DNA from: a virus
IMG/VR virus record: IMGVR_UViG_3300045996_001607
Span: 1-23,089 of that record
Direction: 5' to 3' (one strand)
Length of the DNA: 23,089 bases
Positions within the stretch are counted from its first letter, which is position 1, and every line of letters begins with the position of its first letter. The notes under the pieces are model-generated. The model was not told the DNA's origin, made no database searches, and saw only the letters and a list, made by a program, of their open reading frames with translations. Shown in pieces: positions 1-8,654 of the stretch. The translations under genes and the position numbers were made by a program.

Positions 1-192
1 CGACAGAAGCCGGCGAAGGCGCAGCACAAGCAGCAGTATGAATTTACCCTAACGCGACAACAACAGGCGAGAGACGCCTTCTACGCGATGTACCCTTGGC
101 TTGGAGAGCGCAGACGAACACGAGGGCTCGAGGTCCTCGCGGAGTGCGCGAAGCTGAGGGATGCCGCTAACCGTCGCACAACTCACCGCTAG
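1..192 (+). CDS. C-terminal end of an unrecognised phage protein (5' truncated)
   Basis: An open frame enters from the window edge and stops with TAG at 190-192, giving 63 residues rich in Gln, Arg and Lys, including a helix-like stretch ending in LEVLAECAKLRDAANRR. It overlaps the start of the tape measure gene by 32 bases. In siphophages the gene directly before the tape measure is usually a tail assembly chaperone, often expressed by frameshifting, so this could be its downstream part. No domain is recognised and no clear slippery sequence is visible in the visible part, so the assignment is positional inference only. Confidence 0.5.
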   Translation, partial: RQKPAKAQHKQQYEFTLTRQQQARDAFYAMYPWLGERRRTRGLEVLAECAKLRDAANRRTTHR

Positions 193-3100
193 GCTCACCG
201 CCGACACGTCGGGGTTCTACCGCGGAATGGCGGTTGCGAACTCCGCCATGATTCGCTCCGGCGGGATCGCGTCGCGCGTCTTCGCCGGCATCGGGATCGG
301 CGTTGGCTCCGCAATGCTGCTTTCCATCCGTGAGGCGGGTCGTTTCGAGCAGTCCTTGAACGTCCTCGGCGCCGTCGTTCATGCGACGGGGGGCCAATTC
401 AACGCACTTCAAAAGCACGCGCTCAAACTAGGTCGCGACATCACACTTCCGGGCGTGTCCGCGAACGATGCAGCGGTTGCGATGACACAGCTTGCCAAGG
501 CGGGCTTCAACGCGCAGCAAGTCATCGCGGCATCGAAGGGCACGATGCAGTTGGGCACCGCCGCCCAGATCGAGTACACCGAGGCGGCGGACATGACCAC
601 ACGCGCGCTCAAGATGTTCAAGCTGCCGGCTAGCGACGCCGGGCGCGTTGCGAACGTACTTGCCGCCGGCGCGAACGCGTCGACCGCGTCAATGACCGAC
701 ATGGCGTACGGCCTCATGAATGCGGGCATGGGCGCGAAGATGATGAACGTCTCCGTCGAAGAGACCGTTGGTTCGCTGGCGATGCTCGTGGACGCCGGGC
801 TCTCCGGCGAGCGCGCCGGCACCGCACTGAACACGATGTTCTACCGGCTCGCGTCTCCGACCAAGGCTGCGGCCGCGATGATGGGAGAGCTCAACATCAA
901 GGCCTTCGACGCGAAGGGCAACTTCCGCGGCCTCCAGCCCATCATCAAGGACTTCGCTCGAGCGACCGCCGACATGGGCGACGCGCAGCAGGCCGCGATG
1001 TTCAAGACGATCTTCGGCATGCGCGCGAATCAGGCGATGATGGGCCTGCTAGACAAGGCGGGCAAGACGCAGAAGAACTACACCGATGCCGTCACCGGGA
1101 CGAACGCTGCTCAGGAAATCGCGGCGGCCCGGATGAAGGGCTTCCACGGGATGCTCGAGAAGGTGAGCAACGGCGTCTCTACGCTCGCGACCGAGCTCGG
1201 CCTCAAGATGCTCCCCTGGCTGACCGAGACGGGCAAACGGCTGGCGACGTGGATCAGCAACCTCGACCCGGAGGAAATCGCCACGGCGTTCGGGCGGGTC
1301 TTCCGGCCGATCATGGCCGGCTTCGCGGGCCTTTTCAGCTTCGTCAAGACCAACGCCGACTGGCTCGCCCCGCTGCTCATCGGCGTCTACACGGCGACGA
1401 AGGCGTTCGCCGCGCTCCAGCTTGCGATGAAGGGCGTCGCGGCGATCAAGATCGCGTCGTCTCTTGGCGCGCTTGCTCTGATCGGCGGCCCGTTGGGTGT
1501 TGCCGCCGCGTCGATCGGAGCGATCGCTGCCGCGCTCGCGGCCCTCGCATTCGCCTTCCCCGGCGTGCGCACGGCAATCGCGAACTTCCTCTCCGACATC
1601 AGCATGGCGTTCAGCGAGGGAGGGATCAGCGCGGTCTTCGACGTCTTCATCCAGCGCGTCAAGGACTTCTTCACCGGCACCACGCGCACGATCGAGGTCG
1701 GCGACAAGACGATCATCCTCAAGACCCGCCCCGGCATCGAGCTCCTGCTCGACCGACTCAAGTCGGAGGTCAAGGGCCTCTTCATCCAGCAGGACCGCAC
1801 GGTCGAAGTGGGCGACAAGACCATCACGATCAAGGCAGGGACCCCCGCACTCCAGATCACGTGGGGCGGAATGTGGGAAGGGCTCAAGGCGCGCGTCAAG
1901 CGCGGATTCGACGAGGCGTTCGAGTACGACAGCAACAGCGCCATGGGCAAGCTGAACGCGAAGGTGCTCGCAGGCCTGCGGGGACTGTTGACCAGCGCCG
2001 GCAACTTGTCACGCGCCATCGGAGACGGCATCTTCAACAAGCTCCAAGCCGGAGTCTCCAGGGTCGGTCCGATGGTGGCGCGCAACATGAACAAGATCCT
2101 CCCTGTCCTCACCGGAATCCCGGGCATCGTCTCTGGCGCGGCGCAGGCCATCGGTCGGGCGATCTTCGATGGAATCATGAGCGGTCTCGGCGACCTTGCC
2201 GGCGCGATCAAGTCCAAGGTCGTTGGCGCAGTGAGCGGAGCGTACGGTGCGGTCAAACGGTTTGCGCTCATCGACTCACCGTCGAAGCTCTTCGCCAAGG
2301 GCGTCGGTGCGCCGATCGGTCAGGGCATCATCATGGGCTTCCTCGACGGCTCGCGCGACCTGCCCGAGAAGATGAAGCAGAAGGTCAAGGAGGCGCTCGA
2401 GAAGGCGAAGCAGGCCGTCGTCGACGCGCGCTCGGCGTTCTCAACCGCGTTCAGCGACCTCGCCTCGAGCATGACGTCGGCGTGGGACAAGCACTTTTCC
2501 AACTACAAAACTCCCGCTGAGAAGCTGCTTGAGCAGATGGACATCGAGGACAAGCTGCGCTCGATCAACCAGGGCATCACCGACGCGCAGAAGGAACTCA
2601 ACGACGCGATCGCGAAAGGTGACCAAGAGGCCATCGACGCGGCAAACCGGAGAATGGAAGAGGCGCTGCGTCAGAAGACACGCTTCGAGCTCGAGGGCCA
2701 GGCCAAGGTCGAGCGCGCGCTCGCGACCGAAATCATCGAGGCCGAGAAGTACAAGATGGACCAGCGGCTCGAGGCGATGCGCAAGGAGTGGGAGCGGTAC
2801 GGGACGACGTCGAAGATCGTCCAGCAGGAAACACAGGCGCTCCTGGCCGAGTACGGCATCGACTATCGCGGGCTCGGCCAGAACTTCGGGCGCGCGCTCG
2901 CGATGGGTCTGCGCGATTCGATCGGTGAGGTTACGAGCGCCGCGGAAGCCGTCGCCGCTGCGATCGCCGCCGTGCTCAAGGTGAAGTCGCCGACCGATGA
3001 GGGGCCGATGAGCGACCTCGACAAGTGGTGGACGGGATTCGCCGAGACGCTCGTCGCCGGCATCAAGCGGAACGACATCCTCGGCGCCGTCACGGGCGCG

Positions 3101-3301
3101 CTCGGGAGGCCCGGCGCGAACATCGGCGGCCCGGCCCTCGCGGCGAACGCCGGCGGAGGCGGCGGAGCCACGTATGTCCTCAACGTCACCGTCCCCGTCC
3201 AGGGCCACGTGCTCACCGAGCGGAACCTCGTCGACGTCGTCACGAAGGGCATCCGGGACGAGCTCGGCCGGACGCCCGACCTTCTCGAGCCCAGGCGGTA
3301 A
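161..3301 (+). CDS. Tail tape measure protein
   Basis: This 1046-residue protein sets tail length and is packed inside the tail tube. The N-terminus resembles actinophage tape measures, with short Ala/Gly-rich helices (LTARLTADTSGFYRGM) followed at roughly residues 90-310 by the phage minor tail/tape-measure conserved region (for example the DAAVAMTQLAKAGFNAQQV part). Hydrophobic segments lie around residues 400-490, as in proteins that help DNA cross the membrane. Residues about 745-910 are charged and helical, likely coiled coil. The C-terminus ends in a Gly-rich stretch and a short beta-like segment. It carries a 37-residue tandem repeat at residues 508-581. The ATG at 161 overlaps the upstream gene; a weak purine run (GAGGG) precedes it. 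The next gene follows after 10 bases. Confidence 0.93.
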   Translation: MPLTVAQLTARLTADTSGFYRGMAVANSAMIRSGGIASRVFAGIGIGVGSAMLLSIREAGRFEQSLNVLGAVVHATGGQFNALQKHALKLGRDITLPGVSANDAAVAMTQLAKAGFNAQQVIAASKGTMQLGTAAQIEYTEAADMTTRALKMFKLPASDAGRVANVLAAGANASTASMTDMAYGLMNAGMGAKMMNVSVEETVGSLAMLVDAGLSGERAGTALNTMFYRLASPTKAAAAMMGELNIKAFDAKGNFRGLQPIIKDFARATADMGDAQQAAMFKTIFGMRANQAMMGLLDKAGKTQKNYTDAVTGTNAAQEIAAARMKGFHGMLEKVSNGVSTLATELGLKMLPWLTETGKRLATWISNLDPEEIATAFGRVFRPIMAGFAGLFSFVKTNADWLAPLLIGVYTATKAFAALQLAMKGVAAIKIASSLGALALIGGPLGVAAASIGAIAAALAALAFAFPGVRTAIANFLSDISMAFSEGGISAVFDVFIQRVKDFFTGTTRTIEVGDKTIILKTRPGIELLLDRLKSEVKGLFIQQDRTVEVGDKTITIKAGTPALQITWGGMWEGLKARVKRGFDEAFEYDSNSAMGKLNAKVLAGLRGLLTSAGNLSRAIGDGIFNKLQAGVSRVGPMVARNMNKILPVLTGIPGIVSGAAQAIGRAIFDGIMSGLGDLAGAIKSKVVGAVSGAYGAVKRFALIDSPSKLFAKGVGAPIGQGIIMGFLDGSRDLPEKMKQKVKEALEKAKQAVVDARSAFSTAFSDLASSMTSAWDKHFSNYKTPAEKLLEQMDIEDKLRSINQGITDAQKELNDAIAKGDQEAIDAANRRMEEALRQKTRFELEGQAKVERALATEIIEAEKYKMDQRLEAMRKEWERYGTTSKIVQQETQALLAEYGIDYRGLGQNFGRALAMGLRDSIGEVTSAAEAVAAAIAAVLKVKSPTDEGPMSDLDKWWTGFAETLVAGIKRNDILGAVTGALGRPGANIGGPALAANAGGGGGATYVLNVTVPVQGHVLTERNLVDVVTKGIRDELGRTPDLLEPRR
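1682..1903 (+). repeat. Tandem 37-residue repeat within the tape measure protein
   Basis: Two consecutive 37-residue units (residues 508-544 and 545-581) begin with TRTIEVGDKTI and DRTVEVGDKTI and continue with an L-rich amphipathic part ending in VKGLF and VKRGF-like sequence. The beta-hairpin-like 'RT[IV]EVGDKTI' core is nearly identical in protein, but the codons have diverged, which suggests an old internal duplication. Confidence 0.75.
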
Positions 3302-3311
3302 CCTCCGATGT

Positions 3312-6300
3312 GTGACCCCGTTCCTACGTACGCTCACACTCCTGGCGCTGCTGCTCTTCGGGATTCTGTCCGGGACCGGGCTAGCTCATCACAGGCCCGG
3401 ACACTGCAAGCCAGCATGTACGTCCACGACGACGTCGACAACGATCGGAACCACAACCTCGCCGGGGCCGACTGACATGGCGACAATTGGTCTTGCGACT
3501 CCTGGTGCGTTCTCATTCTCTCCCGTTGGAAACGAGAAGCGCGCGTATCTGACGTCGCTCGCCGCAGATGGCGACTTCACGACGATCGAGATTCACGACA
3601 CGGACCTCGGCTGGGTGTCGGGAGCAATCGTGGGGTCGCCTGTAACGATCACTGCGCGGCCGCGGCTCTACGTCGGCTACCACTTTAGCGGCGTAGACAA
3701 GTTCCGCCTCCACATCTGGGACGACAACGGCTCCAATGCTCCGGGAGCGTTGCTCGCCTCAACGGCGGAAATCACCATCGCCACTCCTACGCTGACCTAC
3801 AACGATCCAGGGTCAGGGACGAACCAATGGATCGACTCTGACACGTACTCCGACGGCACCGCCGCACCGTTCACTGCGGATAGCTCAACCCAACACATCA
3901 TTGCCCTACGCGCCAACTACACACCGACGTCGAGCGGGCCATCTAACACGGAGCAGCCCCAACTCACGGGAACTCCGGTGCAGGGAGAAACTCTGACGGC
4001 TCGAGACGGGACGTGGACCGGCTCACCGTCGTTCACCAGGAAGTGGCAGCGGGCTACCACGGCCGGCGGCACGTACTCCGACATTGCCGGTGCTACCGGG
4101 GCCACCTACGTTCTCCAGTCGGACGACGTCGGCAAGTTTGTCCGCGTGCTTGTGACCGCGACCGAGGGCGCAAACTCAACCGACGCCGCCTCCAACGTGA
4201 CCTACGAAGCTGTTCTTTCCCCCGCTCCGGCAGTCACTAGCGACGAGGTCGGCTTTTCCGTCGGTGGGAACTTCTTCGGGCGTTCGGAAGCGCAGCAGGA
4301 GCTCGAGCTCGACGACATGGCAACCCTTGCGCCGGGCGGGTACATCCGCTTCGAGTTGAACTGGTCGGCGATTGAGACGTCCAAGGGCACGTTCAACTGG
4401 ACGACCTATGATCGTCTGATCGCCGACGTCGAGCAACGTGGATTCAAGCTGCTGCTCGGGATCCTCTTCGCCCCGACATGGGCAAAGACCGGGACGGCGC
4501 TCTACCCGACGAACAACAGTGACCTCGCGGACTTTGCGGCTGCTGCCGTCAACCGATACAAGCCGGGGGGCACACAGGGACGGAACGTACGTGCCTGGGA
4601 AGTCTGGAACGAGCCCAACATCAGGCCCTTCTGGGACCCCACCGTCGGCCTTGGTGCCGATGCGACCGCGCGCGCAGCGTCGCGAGCGAAGTATTCCGGC
4701 ATGCTCTCTGCCGCGTACGACGCGATCAAGGCAGCGGACCCGAACGCCACGGTGCTAACCGCTGGCTTCGCTCCGTTCGGTGAATACACCAGCGCAACTG
4801 CCGATGGCATCAACCCCAAGGCGTACTTTGAAGCGATGGTTGAAACAGACGGCGTGGGCGGCAAGTTTGACGCGGTCGCTGTCCATACCTACGTGTCCAC
4901 AGACGTCCAAGACTACGACGTGTCGATCTACTCCGGTTGGTCCGACCTCGAGGACAACACCGTCTCGTATCGGTCGATCATGGAAGACAACAGCTTGGGC
5001 GCGAAGCCCATTTGGGTGACAGAGCACGGGCTCCCAATCGGACAAACCGGCACGAAGTACCCGGGCGGAGTGACTCAGCAGGCGCAGGCTGATTTCGTGA
5101 CAGAGGGGTACCGGCGATGGGCCGCGTTCACTTGGCCCAAAGGCCCGCTCATCTACTTCTCGCACAGGCCGGAGACATCAGCTACCGGCGCGTATCAGTA
5201 CGGCATTGTCGAGGCAACCCCCGCTAGCCCGTTGTCCAACAGGCGGGCGTGGTACGCCATGCGCGACTTCGCACGCGATTCGTTGGAGTCGGAGTCGGGG
5301 GTTGGCCTGTTCTTCGGCGCGGCGTTCGGGTACAACCCGTACGACACTGATCCCGTGTACGTCGACCTATCCGACCGCCTGCTTTCGTGGTCGTTCCAGC
5401 GAGGCCGTCGTACCGTGACCGACGCAATCGATCCGGCGAGGCTGACTGCGCACCTGTACAACGGGGATCGCGCGCTCGATCCCTCGTACCTCAGTTCCCC
5501 GTACGCGGGAGACGTCGAGCCCGGTGTGCGGGTAGTGCTCGACATCGACGGGCGGCGTGTCTACAGCGGGTTTGTAGAGGGCTGGCCGCAGGATTGGGAC
5601 GGGAGGCTCAACACCGTAACGATCACCGCACTCGACCTCTTCGATACGTTCAACGTCGACATGATCCCTGCCACCGTCTACGGCGTACAGAAGACCGGCG
5701 CTCGTATCACTGCGGGGCTCTCCGAAATCGGTGTGCCTTCCGCGTGGTACGCCGGGGTTAACACCGGCATTGACGACGCCCAATCGCACACCGCCGGCGA
5801 AGAGGACAACTGGCTTGAGCACTTCAAGAAGGTCGCAGTGACCGAACAGGGCTACCTCTTCCAGGACCGTACCGGCCTGGTGAAGTTCTACCAGCGCCAT
5901 GCCCTCAGCCTGTCTCCTTTCACCGACATTCAAGTCACCGTCTCCAACGATCCAGCCTTCGGTGAATGGCCGCTGTCCGATGTTGACGACCCCGACTACT
6001 CCGTCAAGGACATCCGAAATGACGTGAGGGTCACGCGCGAGGGCGGCGCAACGACTCGCGTCGTGGACTCGGCGTCTGTCACGAAGTACCGCAAGCGCAC
6101 CTATCAGGTGACCACAATTCACGATTCGACGACTGTTCCCGCCGACCTCGCGACATGGATTCTCCAGAGGGACGCGTACCCGAAGCTGCGCCCGGACGGC
6201 GTCACGCTCGAGCCACAGATGGAGCCGGGAATGCTTCATCCGATCATCGAGCGCGACCTCGCAGACCGCGTGCGGCTACGTGTGCAGCCGCCTGGGCCGG

Positions 6301-6464
6301 CGGGAGTCATCGACCTAGAGGCCGCGATCCAGTCGATCGAAATGTCCATGGGCGAAGACCGAAAGCTGGTCGTAAAGTGGAACATCGCGCCTCCGACAGG
6401 AGCGTCCCAAGTCTGGAAGCTCGGCACGAGTACACTTGGCGTCGATACCTACCTCGGGTTCTAA
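3312..6464 (+). CDS. Minor tail protein fused to Ig-like and clan GH-A glycoside hydrolase domains, with signal peptide-like N-terminus
   Basis: The frame encodes about 1050 residues if it starts at the GTG at 3312. Residues 1-25 look like a Sec signal peptide (TPFLRTLTLLALLLFGILSG, then GLA-HH), followed by a Cys/Thr/Pro linker (37-55). Residues 56-200 are beta-rich, and about 215-298 match an actinobacterial Ig-like repeat (ending SDDVGKFVRVLVTATEG). Residues about 310-650 form a TIM-barrel hydrolase like families 5/39: WEVWNEPN gives acid/base Glu434 and IWVTEHG gives nucleophile Glu571. From residue 667 (FFGAAFGYNPYDTDPVYVDL) to the end it matches actinophage minor tail/hub proteins. Likely role: degrading a surface glycan during adsorption. 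No Shine-Dalgarno is visible at 3312; ATG 3477 would remove the signal peptide, and ATG 5259 could give the tail domain alone. A competing 55-codon frame from ATG 3308 has poorer codon bias. Confidence 0.88.
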   Translation: MTPFLRTLTLLALLLFGILSGTGLAHHRPGHCKPACTSTTTSTTIGTTTSPGPTDMATIGLATPGAFSFSPVGNEKRAYLTSLAADGDFTTIEIHDTDLGWVSGAIVGSPVTITARPRLYVGYHFSGVDKFRLHIWDDNGSNAPGALLASTAEITIATPTLTYNDPGSGTNQWIDSDTYSDGTAAPFTADSSTQHIIALRANYTPTSSGPSNTEQPQLTGTPVQGETLTARDGTWTGSPSFTRKWQRATTAGGTYSDIAGATGATYVLQSDDVGKFVRVLVTATEGANSTDAASNVTYEAVLSPAPAVTSDEVGFSVGGNFFGRSEAQQELELDDMATLAPGGYIRFELNWSAIETSKGTFNWTTYDRLIADVEQRGFKLLLGILFAPTWAKTGTALYPTNNSDLADFAAAAVNRYKPGGTQGRNVRAWEVWNEPNIRPFWDPTVGLGADATARAASRAKYSGMLSAAYDAIKAADPNATVLTAGFAPFGEYTSATADGINPKAYFEAMVETDGVGGKFDAVAVHTYVSTDVQDYDVSIYSGWSDLEDNTVSYRSIMEDNSLGAKPIWVTEHGLPIGQTGTKYPGGVTQQAQADFVTEGYRRWAAFTWPKGPLIYFSHRPETSATGAYQYGIVEATPASPLSNRRAWYAMRDFARDSLESESGVGLFFGAAFGYNPYDTDPVYVDLSDRLLSWSFQRGRRTVTDAIDPARLTAHLYNGDRALDPSYLSSPYAGDVEPGVRVVLDIDGRRVYSGFVEGWPQDWDGRLNTVTITALDLFDTFNVDMIPATVYGVQKTGARITAGLSEIGVPSAWYAGVNTGIDDAQSHTAGEEDNWLEHFKKVAVTEQGYLFQDRTGLVKFYQRHALSLSPFTDIQVTVSNDPAFGEWPLSDVDDPDYSVKDIRNDVRVTREGGATTRVVDSASVTKYRKRTYQVTTIHDSTTVPADLATWILQRDAYPKLRPDGVTLEPQMEPGMLHPIIERDLADRVRLRVQPPGPAGVIDLEAAIQSIEMSMGEDRKLVVKWNIAPPTGASQVWKLGTSTLGVDTYLGF

Positions 6465-6474
6465 AGGAGGCACC

Positions 6475-6933
6475 ATGCGTGACGCAACGCAGATGCTCGG
6501 TTTCACCGGCCCCTCCGGGGTCGTGCGCGTAGCGGAACCTTCGAAGTCGGCGCTCGATGCTTTTCTGGACGCGTACCAGGCCCGACCGACGTTCACTGGC
6601 TTCCCGAACCGCCGGGGTGACGATGGCCTGCCAGCGCGGGGTGTCGTCGACGAGCTCGGGACGACCGTCAAGATGTACGTCAACGAAGACAGATGGGTCG
6701 GCGACTGTCCGTTCTGCAACAGCGGGATCGCCGGCGTCTACCGACTCGACGAGTGCATCTGTCTTGACTGCGGGCGGCGAATGGGTGTGTCTTGGCCCTC
6801 GAGCACCCACGTCGAGCAGGCCCAAGTTGTGCTCGAGCGACGTCCGGAACCGAACCGAAACTGGATCCCGGATCGTGAGAGCGTGGACGACCTCAAGGTC
6901 GAGAACATGACGCGCGGGATCCCGATTACGTAA
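6475..6933 (+). CDS. Zinc-ribbon protein of unknown function in the tail gene cluster
   Basis: The ATG at 6475 follows a strong ribosome binding site (AAAGGAGG, 4 bases upstream), giving 152 residues. The middle holds a probable zinc ribbon: CPFC around residues 81-84 and CICLDC about 20 residues later, so four or five cysteines are available for one zinc ion. The rest is hydrophilic, with no membrane segment. The stop overlaps the next start (TAATG). A small zinc-ribbon protein between the receptor-binding-type tail protein and fibre-like proteins may be a virion component or an assembly factor; nothing in the sequence decides between these. Confidence 0.8.
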   Translation: MRDATQMLGFTGPSGVVRVAEPSKSALDAFLDAYQARPTFTGFPNRRGDDGLPARGVVDELGTTVKMYVNEDRWVGDCPFCNSGIAGVYRLDECICLDCGRRMGVSWPSSTHVEQAQVVLERRPEPNRNWIPDRESVDDLKVENMTRGIPIT

Positions 6934-7427
6934 TGGCCTGGACTGCTCCCCGCACCTGGGTTACCGCCGAGCTCGTCACCGCCGCGCTCATGAACACGCA
7001 CGTGCGCGACAACCTCAAGGAGCTCTACCATCTGATCGGATCGTTCGGCGGGAGTGACTACAGCGTCTCCCCTGAACTCACCTGGAACCTCATGCTTGCT
7101 GTTGGTCCGGTGACCGTCGCCGGCAACCCCGTCTACGTCGAGGTCGCTGCACGAATGGTCAGTTGGGCGGCCGGAGACGGTGGCGGCAAGATCGGCATCT
7201 GGGACTCCGGCAACACCACGGAGCTCAAACGTCTCTGGCAACGCGACGACACGTTCGGAACGACCACCGGCACCAGCACTGGAGGATTCCGTAACTGGTA
7301 CGAGGTGACCCCCTCCGCGGGTTCGATCACGTGGAACATTCGCGGCAACCCCGAAAACGGTACAGGCGGAGACTCTCTCTCGGCCTGGGGGCTGCGCGTG
7401 CGCGTTTGGGAGAAGGGCGGGCCGTGA
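6933..7427 (+). CDS. Tail-fibre-like minor tail protein (first of two paralogues)
   Basis: This 164-residue protein starts MAWTAPRTWVTAELVTAALMNTHVRDNL, an N-terminal module shared by many actinophage minor tail or fibre proteins, where it is probably the attachment helix. The remainder is a beta-rich, Gly/Thr/Trp-containing domain with alternating hydrophobics, compatible with a small beta-sandwich or trimeric fibre tip. It overlaps the zinc-ribbon gene by one base and is followed 3 bases later by a paralogue. Family recognition is good; adsorption function is inference from family and position. Confidence 0.85.
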   Translation: MAWTAPRTWVTAELVTAALMNTHVRDNLKELYHLIGSFGGSDYSVSPELTWNLMLAVGPVTVAGNPVYVEVAARMVSWAAGDGGGKIGIWDSGNTTELKRLWQRDDTFGTTTGTSTGGFRNWYEVTPSAGSITWNIRGNPENGTGGDSLSAWGLRVRVWEKGGP

Positions 7428-7430
7428 GTC

Positions 7431-7898
7431 GTGGCCTGGGTAACTCCACGCACGTTCGTCACTGACGAGTTCATGACGGCCGCGATGTTCAACACGAACG
7501 TTCGCGACAACGTCGGGGAGGCGTGGCGTCGTGTGGGCGGTGGCGGCCCGACCAGCCCGGCAGCACCGAACGGCTCGTTCGGCACGCTACTTACGATCGG
7601 GCCGATCACCGTTGACCCCGGTGTGCCGGTCCGCCTCGAGCTCGCCGCCCACATGGCCTCCGGGGGAACCGGGGGGATCCTGTCCGTCTACCACGCCACC
7701 GACGATACGGAGCTCACTCGGGTATGGGAAACCTCCGGACACGTGGCCGGCACCTTCGGAAGCGTTACTCCCCTCGAACACGAGGAAACGCCCGAGGCCT
7801 CGAGCGTCACCTGGCGGGTCCGGGGCTTCGGCTACGGGGGGGCATGCACGTTCTCAGGCCTGTCCTGGATCCTGCGCCAGCGTGGGGGTCCGGGGTAA
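7431..7898 (+). CDS. Tail-fibre-like minor tail protein (second paralogue)
   Basis: The GTG start at 7431 gives 155 residues beginning MAWVTPRTFVTDEFMTAAMFNTNVRDNV, clearly related to the preceding protein. Similar patterns continue through the beta-rich domain (a GPITVDPGVPVRLELAAHMAS segment corresponding to GPVTVAGNPVYVEVAARMVS upstream). The pair probably arose by tandem duplication and then diverged, as happens for host-range determinants. Translation is probably coupled to the upstream gene, because the gap is only 3 bases and there is no clear Shine-Dalgarno. A 76-base gap without a convincing gene follows; it contains a TAGAAT box at 7904-7909 with no good -35 partner. Confidence 0.85.
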   Translation: MAWVTPRTFVTDEFMTAAMFNTNVRDNVGEAWRRVGGGGPTSPAAPNGSFGTLLTIGPITVDPGVPVRLELAAHMASGGTGGILSVYHATDDTELTRVWETSGHVAGTFGSVTPLEHEETPEASSVTWRVRGFGYGGACTFSGLSWILRQRGGPG

Positions 7899-7974
7899 CC
7901 CGGTAGAATGGTGCCTATGGTCATCATCCCTTTTTGCGGTGTCTGACGTGCCGTACTCGAACGGAGATTCCCCC

Positions 7975-8181
7975 GTGTCCCGGCGCGAGCTCTCTCTGCA
8001 CTTGCAGCCGATCAAGGACGACATCTCCGAGATTCGCAGCGACATCTCGGAGGTTCGCACGGCGCTCGGCGCAGGGCCGCGCTGGTTCGGCGCTCGAGCG
8101 AACGCGATGGTCGACAAGTTCCTCCCGACGGCGATCGCCGCGGCGGCGCTTTACGTTCTCAGCGGGAGGCTCGGGTCATGA
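7975..8181 (+). CDS. Small coiled-coil plus transmembrane protein, XhlA/holin-like
   Basis: The protein has 68 residues from the GTG at 7975, which is preceded by GGAG at a plausible distance; a GTG at 7948 would add nine residues. Residues 5-30 show heptad-like spacing (LQPIKDDISEIRSDISEVRTAL), and a single hydrophobic segment (FLPTAIAAAALYVLSG) lies at the C-terminus. This coiled-coil-then-membrane arrangement matches small holin-associated proteins of the haemolysin XhlA type. It overlaps the next gene by ATGA and belongs to a run of membrane/secreted proteins after the tail genes, so a lysis role is the best inference. It could also be a generic membrane anchor. Confidence 0.75.
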   Translation: MSRRELSLHLQPIKDDISEIRSDISEVRTALGAGPRWFGARANAMVDKFLPTAIAAAALYVLSGRLGS

Positions 8182-8654
8182 GTGACGAGACGAGCGACGA
8201 CACGTACCTCGACGACGAGGAAGACAACGATCTGCGGCGCATTGAAGACGCGCAGGTTCGAGAGGTCAGCCGCCAGTACGACATGCCGATCCGCGACGCG
8301 GTGACCGGCGAGCCGGTGCAGATCCACGTCGTCTCGTGGGTCAACAACACCTTCTGGCGCGTCGCAGTCGGGCTCGCGTTCCTCGCGTCGCTCTTTTCGA
8401 TCTACGACAACGGCCAGCGCGTCGACCGGCTCGAGGGGCAGGTGTGTGAGTCCCTCTCGGCGAGCATGACCAACATCAACACGCTCCAGTATTACAAGGA
8501 CCACCCGCTCGAGGCCGAAGAGCAGCGTGCGCGTTTGCTCGAGGACCTCTCACGTTTCCATTGTCCCGACCCCGGTTCGCCTACTGTCGAGGGGCTGGGC
8601 ATGCCAGACGTCGTAACCGGAATCGTGGAATTCGGAAGGAAGGTGGCACCATGA
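8178..8654 (+). CDS. Single-pass membrane protein of unknown function
   Basis: The 158-residue protein has a very acidic N-terminus (DETSDDTYLDDEEDNDL), one transmembrane helix at about residues 58-77 (NTFWRVAVGLAFLASLFSIYD) and a C-terminal half with a helical, charged stretch (PLEAEEQRARLLEDLSRF) and two cysteines (90 and 129). It starts in the stop of the holin-like gene (ATGA) and ends in the start of the next gene (ATGA). Its place between probable lysis genes and the helix after the membrane segment would suit a holin partner or spanin-like protein, but no family is recognised. Confidence 0.75.
   Translation: MSDETSDDTYLDDEEDNDLRRIEDAQVREVSRQYDMPIRDAVTGEPVQIHVVSWVNNTFWRVAVGLAFLASLFSIYDNGQRVDRLEGQVCESLSASMTNINTLQYYKDHPLEAEEQRARLLEDLSRFHCPDPGSPTVEGLGMPDVVTGIVEFGRKVAP

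Noticed and set aside
1249-2520. Long open frames overlapping the tape measure gene in other frames and on the opposite strand
   Set aside because: They are Arg/Ser/Ala-rich shadows expected in high-GC DNA, without ribosome binding sites or family features.
3308-3475. A 55-codon frame from ATG 3308 that ends next to the ATG at 3477
   Set aside because: It overlaps the signal peptide-linker frame, which has better G/C third positions and a coherent hydrophobic and Thr-rich pattern. The alternative has no recognisable features.
5367-6239. Long minus-strand frames opposite the tail protein and the primase-helicase (also 20363-21793)
   Set aside because: They are antisense shadows of strongly supported genes and begin without ribosome binding sites or operon context.
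7904-7909. TAGAAT box after the second fibre-like gene as a promoter
   Set aside because: There is no acceptable -35 box at 16-18 bp, no leader motif and no TCCGACCC element; it is left only as a remark.
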